Source: Chitinophagaceae bacterium | GTDB taxonomy: Bacteria; Bacteroidota; Bacteroidia; Chitinophagales; Chitinophagaceae | NCBI GenBank assembly: GCA_019638625.1 | Contig: JAHBTK010000004.1 | Location: 434,001-498,000, forward strand | Length of the DNA: 64,000 nucleotides | Direction: 5' to 3' | Shown here: piece by piece, positions 52,324 through 62,027 of the stretch | How the letters are laid out: the number at the start of each line of letters is the position of its first letter | How positions within the stretch are numbered: position 1 is the stretch's first letter | Translations under genes and position numbers: made by a program | The notes under the pieces: model-generated | Database searches by the model: none | What the model was told of the DNA's origin: nothing | Seen by the model: only the letters and a program-made list of their open reading frames with translations

Positions 52324-55300
52324 TTATCCTCCTATTTTGCTTTCTGATTTTTCCGCTGCAAGCACATTATCAAGTTTTGTGCGGGCCTCGTCTTTCAACT
52401 CCGTTATCTTACTATTGTCTACAACACTTTGCAGTGTAGCTTTTGCATTGAAATAGTCTTTCTCCTTCAGGTATATTTCCCCCAGCAATATATAGGCTTT
52501 GGTTATCCAGTAATCGTATGACCCCGATTTATTGATGGTTTCAAAAGCCGCCTTGTCCGCGTTTTTAAGGTCATTCAGCAAAAAATAACTGTAGGCAATT
52601 TCATACCGCGCCTCCGCAGCAAACGAAGCTTTATTAATATTCACTACATTCCGGTAGCTCTGGATGGCTTCCGTGTACTTACCATCCGTTTGGGCAGCGC
52701 GGGCAGTCACCATATAGGCCAACACCTTATCGTCCACGCTGGTATTTTTCTCCTTCAGCAATTCCTGCGCATTGGACACCGCATCTGCCCACTTCTTTTG
52801 CTGGTACTGGCTTCGCAGCAACCCTCGCATTGCTTCCAGCCTGAAATCAGCGCCGGCAGCCAGCTCTTTTAATACTGAAAAATATAATTCCGCTTTTTCA
52901 TAATCTTCCAACTGAAAGTAGTAGATCTGTCCTGCCTGGGACGCTGCCCGTTCGGCATATTTGCTGGCTCCTCTTTCGGCTACCTCAGCATATCCCGCCG
53001 CCGCATTTTTCCAGTCCTTTCGCATATTATATATCTCACTGCGTAGGAAAAAAGCATCCAGCGCATGCTGTCCGTCAGGAAATTTGTTCAGATAGTTATT
53101 GAAACCGGTGAGAGCCGCATTGAAATCCTTGTCAATATATTTATTTTCAGCCGACCTGTATGTAAGGTTGTCTTCTTCATTTACCGTTACCGCCCTGCCG
53201 ATACTCTTCATAAAATCTACATATTCCCCGGTCTTGCCTTCCGCGGAGTAAATAGCCCTTAAATTATCTACTGCTTCATTGGCTTCTGTCGAGTTGGGAT
53301 ATTGCGTAACCAGTTTTTTAAACTGGGTAAGGGCTTCCTTGTTGTTATCCAGGTTATAATAGCTCAACCCCAGTTTCAATTGAGCTTCCGGTTTCAGGTT
53401 GGTCGCTGCCGGGGCATCTATCACGTTATTAAGATAAGGGATCGCTTCCCGGTAGCGCTCATCAGCCAGGTAGGTTTTTGCAATTTCCAGGTTGGCATCT
53501 CCTATCAAAGCGGAGTTCGGGAACTTCCTGTCAAAACCCTTGAGTATGTTTATCTTTTCATTGCTGCTGGTAATACCGCTGATCATAGCCGTTTGAAAAG
53601 TGGCATAGTCTGAAGCGGGCCAAGAATAACTGCTGATGGTTCCATACATGGCTTTGGCTTTGGAAAAATCGCGGTTCATAAAGTTGCAGTCCGCCGCTCT
53701 TGCATAAGCGTCCTGTTGTACCGGCGGGGAATTTAACACCGGCGTTTTTGCCACCTGTTCAAAAAAGGGCAGCGCCTGGCGATAGTTTTCTTTCCTGAAA
53801 TAACAATACCCGAGGTTGTACCGTGCATTGGTAAGATTAACTTCCCCATTTCCCCCGGACTCTGTAGAAATATAATTGTTGTAAAAACGGATAGCGTCAT
53901 CAAGCCTGTTTTGCCTGTAGGCTATTTCTCCTTCCCAAAAATTTACCGCGGGCAATACGGAGGCGTTATATGGGTCCTTCAATGCCTTGTCAAGCAATTG
54001 CCTGGCCCCTTCCAGGTCCTGGTCGTTGATCAGTTCCATCGCCCTTCCGTATAACACTTTGGGGTAGAGTCTTCTTACGGCTTCCGACGAAGACTGGATA
54101 TTATCCAGGATACTCAGCGCCTCCCGGTAATTGTTGGTATTGGCGAGCAATGCTGCCGTAATTTCTGCCGCTTCTTTTTGATAAGTGGAACCGGGGTAGT
54201 CGGCAAGAAATTTTCTGAACTCCGTCAACGCGATATCCTGGTAACCTAATTCATAGGAAAGTTTCGCATAGTTGAACTTTGATACTTCCTGCTGAGACCT
54301 ATTGGTATTGTTATTAGCGCCAAAAGAAAAAGCATTCCTGGCATTGGCTTTATCTCCCAGCTTCAGGTAGGCATCCCCCAGGATATACATGGCATGCATA
54401 CTCAAAGAGTCTTCGCCTCCGCTCAGTTGCTTCAGTCCTTCTACGGCTTCCTTCAGCCGGTTTTCGTGATAGTAACAATAGCTCAGCTCGTATAATGTCT
54501 CCCTGCTTACTTTGGGCGTCTTGTCTACATATTCCTTCAGGTATGGTAAGGCCTGGGCATATTCCCCTTTTTCAAAAAGGGAATGGCCTACCAGTTCCTT
54601 CATCGGCACATCATAGTGACTGCTGCTTTTCTTTAATGCGTCCTGTGCATAGGTAAGCGATTTATCCTTTTCTCCCTGCACGTAATACAAATTGGCTATA
54701 TAGAAAGGAACTACGGTTTTATATTGGGGATTGTTCTCAATTTTCTGAAAAGCAGCTTGTGCTTCTTTGTAATTGCCCCCGGCATATACTATGGAACCAT
54801 AATAATAGTTCGCATCCGCATAATTCGGATCGCCGGTTTTCTTTGCAATGGTTTCCAGTAATGGCCGCGCCTTGTCAAATTGCTCGATTGTAAAATAGGC
54901 ATACCCCTGGTGAAACTTCATATCGGCAATCTGGCGGTTGCTGAGGTTGGTAATGCTTGTGTTTTCATAATACGTCAGCGCCCGGCGCATATCATTCCTC
55001 CGAAAATAGTACTCAGCCAGGTAAAAGCTAAGTCGTTCACGCAGGGACGGGTTGTAGCTCAGTTCTATAAAATCAGCCGCAGATTCCGCCGCAAATTCTT
55101 CATTCTGCAATAAACCACATGCCAGGGTATAGAATTTCACATCATCATATTCCAGCGCTGTATTGGTCTTATCCGCAGACCGTAAGGCTCTTTCCAGTTC
55201 CCGGAAAACCGGGTATGCCAGGCTAAACTGGTCATTCTGAAAAAACTCTTTTGCCTTTTTATACGCTGCCTGGGGGTCGGTATACACTCTTGTTTGCTGT

Positions 55301-55365
55301 GCCTCTGTTTTCAGGGTAAGCATACCCATAAAAACGGCAACTAGTAAAGCAATACTTCTTTGCAT
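52324..55365 (-). CDS. Large periplasmic tetratricopeptide-repeat protein
   Basis: 1013 aa from the ATG at 55365, which begins the signal peptide MQRSIALLVAVFMGMLTLK; the longer frame to 55428 adds an unlikely leader. More than 15 TPR-like units run through the protein, for example FSLAYPVFRELERAL, NYKEAQAAFQKIENNP, NYREALSILDNIQ, KENYRQALPFFEQVA and KYTEAIQSYRNVV. It is likely a periplasmic scaffold. The TonB-like barrel gene follows after 14 bp, suggesting that the two proteins interact at the outer membrane. Confidence 0.92.
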   Translation of the reverse strand: MQRSIALLVAVFMGMLTLKTEAQQTRVYTDPQAAYKKAKEFFQNDQFSLAYPVFRELERALRSADKTNTALEYDDVKFYTLACGLLQNEEFAAESAADFIELSYNPSLRERLSFYLAEYYFRRNDMRRALTYYENTSITNLSNRQIADMKFHQGYAYFTIEQFDKARPLLETIAKKTGDPNYADANYYYGSIVYAGGNYKEAQAAFQKIENNPQYKTVVPFYIANLYYVQGEKDKSLTYAQDALKKSSSHYDVPMKELVGHSLFEKGEYAQALPYLKEYVDKTPKVSRETLYELSYCYYHENRLKEAVEGLKQLSGGEDSLSMHAMYILGDAYLKLGDKANARNAFSFGANNNTNRSQQEVSKFNYAKLSYELGYQDIALTEFRKFLADYPGSTYQKEAAEITAALLANTNNYREALSILDNIQSSSEAVRRLYPKVLYGRAMELINDQDLEGARQLLDKALKDPYNASVLPAVNFWEGEIAYRQNRLDDAIRFYNNYISTESGGNGEVNLTNARYNLGYCYFRKENYRQALPFFEQVAKTPVLNSPPVQQDAYARAADCNFMNRDFSKAKAMYGTISSYSWPASDYATFQTAMISGITSSNEKINILKGFDRKFPNSALIGDANLEIAKTYLADERYREAIPYLNNVIDAPAATNLKPEAQLKLGLSYYNLDNNKEALTQFKKLVTQYPNSTEANEAVDNLRAIYSAEGKTGEYVDFMKSIGRAVTVNEEDNLTYRSAENKYIDKDFNAALTGFNNYLNKFPDGQHALDAFFLRSEIYNMRKDWKNAAAGYAEVAERGASKYAERAASQAGQIYYFQLEDYEKAELYFSVLKELAAGADFRLEAMRGLLRSQYQQKKWADAVSNAQELLKEKNTSVDDKVLAYMVTARAAQTDGKYTEAIQSYRNVVNINKASFAAEARYEIAYSYFLLNDLKNADKAAFETINKSGSYDYWITKAYILLGEIYLKEKDYFNAKATLQSVVDNSKITELKDEARTKLDNVLAAEKSESKIGG

Positions 55366-55468
55366 AGTATTCTTGATGTAGTGGGTTTGTTCAACGAAGC
55401 TTTTGACGGCAACCTGCACGAAGATCAATTCTCTTTTGTTACAAATATCTTAAAGTAAAACCAGCCAG

Positions 55469-55545
55469 CAAAGTTACTGTTAACCCAATTTGCAATAACC
55501 ATTCCAGAACACATGTGGATAAAAGGTTTGTATCAGCTATTTTTG
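55469..55545. promoter_or_regulatory. Divergent promoters for the TPR operon and a DoxX gene
   Basis: The minus strand has TAACTTTG at 55469-55476 for the TPR operon, and the plus strand TATTTTTG at 55538-55545 for the DoxX gene. Both match TAnnTTTG; the -33 elements are weak. Confidence 0.5.
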
Positions 55546-55613
55546 CAACCTAAAAGTTAAAAATCTGATCCGGCGTTCATTCCGGAACATAATCAGGCAA
55601 AAAAACCAGACAG

Positions 55614-56021
55614 ATGAAAAAGTTACTATCAACGGATTATAGTTCATGGGCATTTAATGCCGCGTTATTTATTTTAAGGATATCACTGGGTCTCATGATG
55701 TTGCCCCACGGCTATGGCAAACTGATCCGTTTCGGTGATCTGCAGCACAGGTTCACCAATTTTCTCGGGCTGGGATCTACCTTATCGCTGGGGCTTACAC
55801 TTTTTGCGGAACTGGTCTGTTCCGTATTTATTATCATCGGGCTTTTTACCCGATTCTCCGTTATCCCGTTGATCGTAGTAATGTCTGTCGCTTTATTTAA
55901 ATCGCATGGCGGCGATATTTTCGGGGATGGCGAAAAAGCGGGATTGTTCCTGGCAGGCTTTATTACCATTTTACTGGTAGGACCCGGCAAAGCCAGTGTA
56001 GACAGGTTGATGGGCAAATAA
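55614..56021 (+). CDS. DoxX family membrane protein
   Basis: 135 aa. The sequence LFILRISLGLMMLPHGYGKLIRFG is the DoxX first helix with a conserved HGxxK; FAELVCSVFIIIGLFTRFSV, IPLIVVMSVALF and GLFLAGFITILLVG are the other helices. Its loop contains KSHGGDIFGDGEKA, common in this subgroup. It is divergent from the TPR operon and convergent with the carboxypeptidase gene. Specific function unknown. Confidence 0.93.
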   Translation: MKKLLSTDYSSWAFNAALFILRISLGLMMLPHGYGKLIRFGDLQHRFTNFLGLGSTLSLGLTLFAELVCSVFIIIGLFTRFSVIPLIVVMSVALFKSHGGDIFGDGEKAGLFLAGFITILLVGPGKASVDRLMGK

Positions 56022-56051
56022 AAGCCCCTCCAAAGGAGAGGCAAGGGGAGG
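56021..56051. terminator. Bidirectional palindromic terminator
   Basis: AAAGCC-CCTCC...GGGGAGG-CTTT encloses an inner CTCC-AAA-GGAG stem, between two convergent genes. Its CTCCAAAGGAGAGG core is shared with the rpmD-rplO spacer. Confidence 0.7.
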
Positions 56052-56054
56052 CTT

Positions 56055-57416
56055 TCATTTCAGCGTATCCAACACCCTGTACATCTTACCTACAAGGGCT
56101 CTTTCACTACCATTGTAATTGTTTACCAGGAATGAAAAAATGAACTTTCTGCCGGCGGCGGATGTATGATACCCGCAAAAACCTTTAACATCCCCGATGG
56201 TACCACTCTTCATCTTCATTCCGTTGTATTCGGGCAGCGAAGCATAAAAAGAAGAAAACCAGGGCCGGTCACGGGCATATTTCAATATCTCTACCTGGGC
56301 ATGGGTGGTCAGCCTGTTCAATGGAGAGAGACCCGAGCCGTCTTTCATATTCAGCTCCAGGGAATTGATTCCCTTTTGCTGCCAGAAGTTTTTTATCAGC
56401 ACTATTCCGCTATCGGCAGAAGCAATGTTCTTTTTTTCAAAAGCCACCGTCCTGATCAATGCCTCACCATACAGGTTAATGCTTCTCCTGTTGAACCAGT
56501 AAACTATAGAGTCCAGCGCAGGTGACACCTCAGTATGAAACACTGTTCCCATGCCGGATAATTCAGGACGAACCATGATATTGGTGTGGAATAATTTGCT
56601 AAGGGTATCGGTAATTTCCCGGGCGCATTGAAGGGAGGCAGATGGAAGGGCTCCGGATATCACAAAACGGTTTTCATTTACCGGGATCGTACCCTTCACC
56701 ACTGCGCTGTTTGAGCCTACCGGGAAATAGATATAGGCGTTATCTCCTGTACCCCTGGCCGCGGAGGTGACCTCCGAAAGAATGGGATAATCCTTCACCT
56801 GCGGTTCGGTGCCGGTAACCACTACCGGGTCGCCAATATTCCGGCCGGACCTTAGTACCAGGTCAAATTTATTTTCCCGCCAGTTCAGCTTCTGAGCGCC
56901 CGCCCCATAATAGTTCCCGATATCCTGCCATATCCACCCATCGGGGATTTCATTTTCCGACCACTGCGAATTATCTATACTGACAGTATTGACAACCGAA
57001 CCGGAAGGAAGGTTTTTTACCACCCGGCCGATCACATTCGCCGCTCCCGTGGCAGCATACCTGCCGCTGCCCAGTGTAGGATCGCCGGCAGGCAGAATGG
57101 TCAGGGTGGCAATTGCAGGATCAAATGCAAATTGTGTTTTGTAGCGATAGTCCCTGCCCAACAGTTCCAAAGCTGTAATACTGGTGATGACTTTTTGGGT
57201 TGATGCAGGTGCAAGTCCGCTGAACCCGTTTTTCTGAAAAACCAGCTTACCGCTTTCCGCATCCACCACATACAGGGAACTGATCGCGAATTGTAATTGC
57301 GGGTCTTTTTCGAAACGGTCAAATGCTACTTTAATCTTCTGCTCTACGGGTTGCGCCGACAGCGCCACTGTGAACAATAGCATCAACCCGCTGAACAATA
57401 TTTCTTTTCTGAACAT
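56055..57416 (-). CDS. dacB: D-alanyl-D-alanine carboxypeptidase/endopeptidase (S13, PBP4-like)
   Basis: 453 aa with a signal peptide (ILFSGLMLLFTVALSAQ). All three active-site motifs are visible: SxxK as S72-TQ-K75 in LAPASTQKV, SxN in NRRSINLYGEAL, and KSG in GMKMKSGTIGDVKG. The large insert between the first two motifs is typical of family S13. It trims peptidoglycan stem peptides and cross-links in the periplasm. It is followed by the shared terminator at 56021. Confidence 0.96.
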   Translation of the reverse strand: MFRKEILFSGLMLLFTVALSAQPVEQKIKVAFDRFEKDPQLQFAISSLYVVDAESGKLVFQKNGFSGLAPASTQKVITSITALELLGRDYRYKTQFAFDPAIATLTILPAGDPTLGSGRYAATGAANVIGRVVKNLPSGSVVNTVSIDNSQWSENEIPDGWIWQDIGNYYGAGAQKLNWRENKFDLVLRSGRNIGDPVVVTGTEPQVKDYPILSEVTSAARGTGDNAYIYFPVGSNSAVVKGTIPVNENRFVISGALPSASLQCAREITDTLSKLFHTNIMVRPELSGMGTVFHTEVSPALDSIVYWFNRRSINLYGEALIRTVAFEKKNIASADSGIVLIKNFWQQKGINSLELNMKDGSGLSPLNRLTTHAQVEILKYARDRPWFSSFYASLPEYNGMKMKSGTIGDVKGFCGYHTSAAGRKFIFSFLVNNYNGSERALVGKMYRVLDTLK

Positions 57417-57443
57417 AGTTATGCTTATTGTTCCTGTAAAATA

Positions 57444-57474
57444 AAAAAATCGAAGTTGTCAGCTTCGATTTTTT
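57444..57474 (-). terminator. Intrinsic terminator
   Basis: AAAAAATCGAAG and CTTCGATTTTTT form a perfect 12-bp stem with a 7-nt loop, 20 nt after the stop codon at 57494 on the minus strand. Confidence 0.9.
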
Positions 57475-57493
57475 AAAAGAAGATCATATGCCG

Positions 57494-58006
57494 CTACCTG
57501 AGATGCTTGAAATTCAATCCGTACAACACCACAAACAGGATACCAATGAAAGCAATCGCTGAGGAACTGATGATAGTTAAGATATTCGTACCTCCATAAA
57601 CAATAAAGGGTGCCGCAATTCCTACCAGCGTACCCAGTATATACAACCAGAAGCCCGTTTTGGAAAGGCGGAACATCAGGACGGCGCCCAGCAATGTCAG
57701 GACACAACTTACTATAGAAAACATAGCGTTCTTACGGATATTCTCCGGGTTCAACACACTGCTCATTCCGGCAAATATTTCATTGGCTACCTTCGTGCCC
57801 GCATTTGAAATCTCTTCATTCTCAAGCTCTCTCTGAGCATCTTCAATAGCTGTCTGGCTGATCCCCGCCGCTAAGTTGGCAGAGGCATAGCTGGTGAAAC
57901 CACTGATGATCCCCCATCCACTTCCTATAAAAGTAAGAATGCATAATACTGTGAGAAATGTTGGCCGGGTGCGTTTTTCCGGAACATTGGTAAGTACATC
58001 TTCCAT
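57494..58006 (-). CDS. Hypothetical four-helix membrane protein
   Basis: 170 aa. A polar N-terminus (MEDVLTNVPEKRTRPTF) is followed by helices LTVLCILTFIGSGWGIISGF, NAMFSIVSCVLTLLGAVLMF, FWLYILGTLVGIAAPFIVYG and IISSSAIAFIGILFVVLYGL. Related short proteins are common in Bacteroidota without known function. It is monocistronic with a strong terminator and is divergent from the glycosyltransferase pair. Confidence 0.88.
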   Translation of the reverse strand: MEDVLTNVPEKRTRPTFLTVLCILTFIGSGWGIISGFTSYASANLAAGISQTAIEDAQRELENEEISNAGTKVANEIFAGMSSVLNPENIRKNAMFSIVSCVLTLLGAVLMFRLSKTGFWLYILGTLVGIAAPFIVYGGTNILTIISSSAIAFIGILFVVLYGLNFKHLR

Positions 58007-58132
58007 ATGATAAATTTTTGTTAATGCAATTCTAATAAAACATTTTTAAAATATCTTCTTTTTCCGGGAATAATTAAAAACTATTTAATTTATGTAAATC
58101 CAATATCTTTCAACCCGTAAAAGCAATTTCTC

Positions 58133-59224
58133 TTGAAAACCATCTATTTTGCAGTAACGGGCGACCTGGTGCATGACCAGCGAATGCGGCGTATATGCCA
58201 AACCCTTGGCTGCAACGGATATAATGTGACCCTGGTAGGAAGACGTACAAAAGGCGCTCCGGTACTCACACAACGCGATTATAAACAAATAAGGCTGTTC
58301 TGCATTTTTTCAAAGGGTAAACTCTTCTACCTGGAATTCAATATCAAATTATTTTTTCACCTGCTGTTCCGCAAAATGGATATTATTTGCGCGATAGACT
58401 TGGATACCATTGTTCCCGTATATATTGTTTCAAAGATAAAAGGGATAAAACGCGTGTACGATGCCCACGAGTTATTTACAGAAATGAAAGAAGTGATAAG
58501 CAGGCCCAATATACACCGCTTCTGGAAATGGATAGCCGGAAGAACTATTCCTTTTTTTAAGAACGGATACACCGTTTCCCAAAGTATCGCCAACACACTA
58601 CAGAAAGAATACCAGGTAAGTTATGAACTGATACGGAATTGCCCCGACCTTCTCCCGGCACCTGTACGCCCTTCCGGAAACAAACGCTTCATTTTATACC
58701 AGGGCGCTGTAAACGAAGCCCGGGGAATGGAATGGTTGATACCCGCCATGAACTACGTGGATGCAGAACTTCATATTTATGGAAATGGCAATTTTTTGAA
58801 ACAGACACAGGAACTGATCCGGCAGAACAACCTGTCTGAAAAAGTGTTTATCCATCCACCGGTACCGCCGCAGGAACTACCTGCTATAACGGCAGGCGCC
58901 TATATCGGCATCAACCTGGTAGAAAACATCGGGTTAAACCAGTACTATTCACTGGCTAATAAATTTTTCGACTATATCCAGAGCGGTGTTCCCCAGGTTA
59001 GCATGTTATACCCGGAATACGCCAATATCAATAACCACTACGAAGTGGGGATATTGATCGAAAACCTGGACGAACACAGCATCAGCCAGGCTATCAACCT
59101 GTTACTGTATAACAGGGAATTGTATGTTAAATTGCAAAACAATTGTATGAAAGCGCGACTGGTTTACAACTGGCAGGAAGAAGAGCAAAAGCTGCTTTCA
59201 TTTTATCAAAACCTTTTTACCTGA
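58133..59224 (+). CDS. Glycosyltransferase (GT4-like), TTG start
   Basis: 363 aa. It needs the TTG at 58133, because an in-frame TAA lies only 13 bp upstream and the next residues (KTIYFAVTGDLVHDQRMRRI) are the first strand of the fold. GT-B features include RVYDAHELFTEM, QGAVNEARGMEWLIPAM and a donor site around FDYIQSGVPQVSMLYPEY. It probably builds a surface glycan or glycolipid. It is coupled to the next glycosyltransferase by a TGATTG junction. Confidence 0.92.
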   Translation: MKTIYFAVTGDLVHDQRMRRICQTLGCNGYNVTLVGRRTKGAPVLTQRDYKQIRLFCIFSKGKLFYLEFNIKLFFHLLFRKMDIICAIDLDTIVPVYIVSKIKGIKRVYDAHELFTEMKEVISRPNIHRFWKWIAGRTIPFFKNGYTVSQSIANTLQKEYQVSYELIRNCPDLLPAPVRPSGNKRFILYQGAVNEARGMEWLIPAMNYVDAELHIYGNGNFLKQTQELIRQNNLSEKVFIHPPVPPQELPAITAGAYIGINLVENIGLNQYYSLANKFFDYIQSGVPQVSMLYPEYANINNHYEVGILIENLDEHSISQAINLLLYNRELYVKLQNNCMKARLVYNWQEEEQKLLSFYQNLFT

Positions 59225-60343
59225 TTGGAGAAACATTTACATATAGTATGCCTCCAGGTTCCTTATCCCCCGGATTACGGCGGCGTGATTGATCTGTTCC
59301 AAAAGCTAAAGTATCTCAAAGAACGGGGAGTGAGCATTTACCTGCATTGCTTTGATGACGGACGCGGAGAACAATCCGAGCTCAATAAATATTGCCGGAA
59401 AGTTTTTTATTACCAAAGAAAAAAAGGGCTGCTGTCTTTTTCCTTTTCCATCCCTTACATAGTGAGATCCCGGCGGAGCAGGCAACTGGAAAAAAATCTC
59501 TCGCCTGACAATTACCCGGTTTTACTGGAAGGTATTCACTGCACTTATCTGCTACACACCGGGAAACTCCGTAACAGGAAAGTTATTATCCGGTTACACA
59601 ACAACGAATCTGTCTACTATAAACAACTGGCCGATAATACCCATTCGCTATTCCGTAAATGCTATTTCCTGTACGAAAGTTTGCTGCTCAAAAAGTATGA
59701 GCCGGCTGTAATAGAAAAAGCAGGTATCGGCTTATCAGTGTCATTGCGGGAAACCCTGCATTTCAACAAACATCTGAAAAATGTACATTACCTGCCTGTA
59801 TTTGTTCCGTGGGATGATATACAAAGCCTACCAGGAAAAGGCAACTACAGTTTATACCATGGAAACTTGTCCGTTGAAGAAAATGAAAAAGCTGCCGGTT
59901 GGCTGATTGAGCATATCTTCTGCGACCTGTCAATCCCGTTCATTATCGCGGGTAAAGATCCGTCTGACAGATTAAGAAAACTGGCGGCTAAATATGCGCA
60001 CATCCGGATAATTGAGAACCCGGATATGGATACTATGCATATGCTGCTGCAGGAGGCTCATATAAATATATTACCTTCCTTTTCAGAAACCGGGATAAAG
60101 TTCAAACTCCTGCATGCCTTGTTTACCGGCAGGTTCTGCATAACCAATACGGCAATGGTCAATGGTACGGGAATGGAGCCGGCATGTATCATTGCCGATA
60201 CAGCCATGCTGATCAGAGAAAAAATAAAAGAAGGAATGAATAGCAGCTTTACCACGGAGGATATCAGCGCCAGGCGCAAAATATTACTCCAGGTATACGA
60301 TAACGCTCAAAATGCCGGCAAGCTGGTCTCCTTTATTTTTTAA
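59225..60343 (+). CDS. Glycosyltransferase (GT-B), TTG start abutting the previous stop
   Basis: 372 aa. It begins with TTG directly after the previous TGA, and the N-terminus MEKHLHIVCLQVPYPPDYGG (Gly-rich donor/acceptor loop) requires this start. The middle has VIIRLHNNESVYYKQLA and the C-terminal domain FIIAGKDPSDRLRKLAAKYA and INILPSFSETGIKFKLLHAL, as in exopolysaccharide transferases. Immediate coupling suggests equal production of both enzymes. Substrates unknown. Confidence 0.92.
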   Translation: MEKHLHIVCLQVPYPPDYGGVIDLFQKLKYLKERGVSIYLHCFDDGRGEQSELNKYCRKVFYYQRKKGLLSFSFSIPYIVRSRRSRQLEKNLSPDNYPVLLEGIHCTYLLHTGKLRNRKVIIRLHNNESVYYKQLADNTHSLFRKCYFLYESLLLKKYEPAVIEKAGIGLSVSLRETLHFNKHLKNVHYLPVFVPWDDIQSLPGKGNYSLYHGNLSVEENEKAAGWLIEHIFCDLSIPFIIAGKDPSDRLRKLAAKYAHIRIIENPDMDTMHMLLQEAHINILPSFSETGIKFKLLHALFTGRFCITNTAMVNGTGMEPACIIADTAMLIREKIKEGMNSSFTTEDISARRKILLQVYDNAQNAGKLVSFIF

Positions 60344-60348
60344 CCCTT

Positions 60349-61803
60349 CTATTTATCCTGTTTGAATTTCTGCACCTCTGCGCCCAGGTCAAACACATCT
60401 GTTGAGGGCAAATATTTTTTAAGGATACTGCTTCCGATAGCCGACCGGTAACCACTGGCACAACTGACAAGCACAGGCTTGTCTTGCGGGATATTATTTA
60501 CAGACTGAAGCAATTCGTTTATGGGTATATTGATCGCCGAATCAAATATTTTGCCTTCCCCGAATTCTTTCGGAGACCGCACATCGATAATGGTGTATTT
60601 ACTGGGGTCCCGGTTAAAATCATTCATATCCAGTTCCGGGAACTTAACTCCGTTAACCGAGTTGTATACAAAAGCTCCCTTTATTCTCAACTCGTACCCT
60701 ATTTTAGCCAGCTTACCGATCGCCTGCTGCAATGCCTCCTTATCGGCAGCAACCAGGTAAAATTTTTTATCCGGCGCTATTACACTACCCAGCCATGTTT
60801 CAAATTTTGAACCATCCTGTATATTGAATGCATGGGGTATATGAGATGATTTGAACAGCTTGTCCGGCCGCGTGTCAATGACGATCTCCCCTTTAGGTGG
60901 TATAAAGTTATCATCCAGTATCTCTACACCAGCTATTCCTTCCCTGAGATCCGGAGCTCCTTTAATATTAAGTGCCACATCATACGTAAAATAGGCCGGG
61001 ATCATCGGGAGATCCTCCAGCAATAAATCGACAAAATGGTTAAGCGGTCTCTTTTCGAAAACATAATTATGCTGCTTTTCATACCCGATAGTAGAGTTTG
61101 CTGCCTTTCGCATAGCCCTGCCACACAGGGAGCCGGCTCCATGCGCCGGGTATAAAACAACATCGTCTGCAAGCCGGTCGAATTTGTTCCACAGGGTGTG
61201 ATACATTTTCGCAGCAAGTTCCCGGCGTTGGGTTTGCACATCGCCCGAATATTCTCTCAGGTCCGGCCTTCCCACATCCCCTATCAGCAACGAGTCCCCG
61301 GAAAAGACAGCTACATCTTTACCTTCCACCTGTAGTACCACAGAAATACTGTCCGGAGAATGTCCGGGGGTATTCAAAGAATATAAACGGATGTTGTCAG
61401 AAAGCTTCAGTACCTCCCCTTCATCGAATGCCTTATATGAATATGCAGGCTTTGTAAGGCCGGATGTATATATTGTTGCACCGGTCTTTTTGTGTATCTC
61501 CAGGTGTGAACTGATAAAGTCTGCATGAGGATGTGTTTCGATAATACCGGCGATCCCGACATTATTTTCTTCAGCAAACCGGTAGTATGCCTCGGGGTTT
61601 CTTCCCGGGTCAATTAATATGACCTTTCCCGCAGCCAGTATTGCATATGAAAAATGGGCCAGCCCACTGTCCTCAAACTGCTGTACACGCCACAGGTCTT
61701 TTTTGCGAACACCGGTTTTTGTGCCGCCATACAATCCACCCGGATCCGTAAGCGCCAGTGCTCCTAACGGCAGTATTCCTGAAATAAAACTTCTGCGTTT
61801 CAT
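60349..61803 (-). CDS. Tat-exported metallo-beta-lactamase/double rhodanese protein (persulfide dioxygenase-like)
   Basis: 484 aa. A twin-arginine signal (MKRRSFISGILPLGALAL) is followed by an ETHE1-type MBL domain with IIETHPHADFISSHLE, YSLNTPGHSPDSISVV and VAVFSGDSLLIGDVGRPDL. Two rhodanese domains follow: the first (about 290-370) has no Cys in its loop (YLVAADKEA), while the second ends in VLVSCASGYRSAIG with the catalytic Cys. Related CstB-type enzymes oxidise persulfides and give thiosulfate. Export to the periplasm would be unusual for persulfide work. Confidence 0.92.
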   Translation of the reverse strand: MKRRSFISGILPLGALALTDPGGLYGGTKTGVRKKDLWRVQQFEDSGLAHFSYAILAAGKVILIDPGRNPEAYYRFAEENNVGIAGIIETHPHADFISSHLEIHKKTGATIYTSGLTKPAYSYKAFDEGEVLKLSDNIRLYSLNTPGHSPDSISVVLQVEGKDVAVFSGDSLLIGDVGRPDLREYSGDVQTQRRELAAKMYHTLWNKFDRLADDVVLYPAHGAGSLCGRAMRKAANSTIGYEKQHNYVFEKRPLNHFVDLLLEDLPMIPAYFTYDVALNIKGAPDLREGIAGVEILDDNFIPPKGEIVIDTRPDKLFKSSHIPHAFNIQDGSKFETWLGSVIAPDKKFYLVAADKEALQQAIGKLAKIGYELRIKGAFVYNSVNGVKFPELDMNDFNRDPSKYTIIDVRSPKEFGEGKIFDSAINIPINELLQSVNNIPQDKPVLVSCASGYRSAIGSSILKKYLPSTDVFDLGAEVQKFKQDK

Positions 61804-62027
61804 TGCTTTTACATTAAAAGATTAATTTAATAAGCTCGTGACTTCACATATCCCGGTATCCCTCATCGAATAATGTATGCACCGTGCATCCGGCTATCCA
61901 AAGATAACCCTTATCCGGACGGGATAGTGCTAACGGGTTCATGACACTTTTTTCGGACGCGGGTAATTTTTGATTTAGGATTTCATTCCTGCATCAGCAA
62001 TTCTCAAATCAGCAATACCGGTACTGT

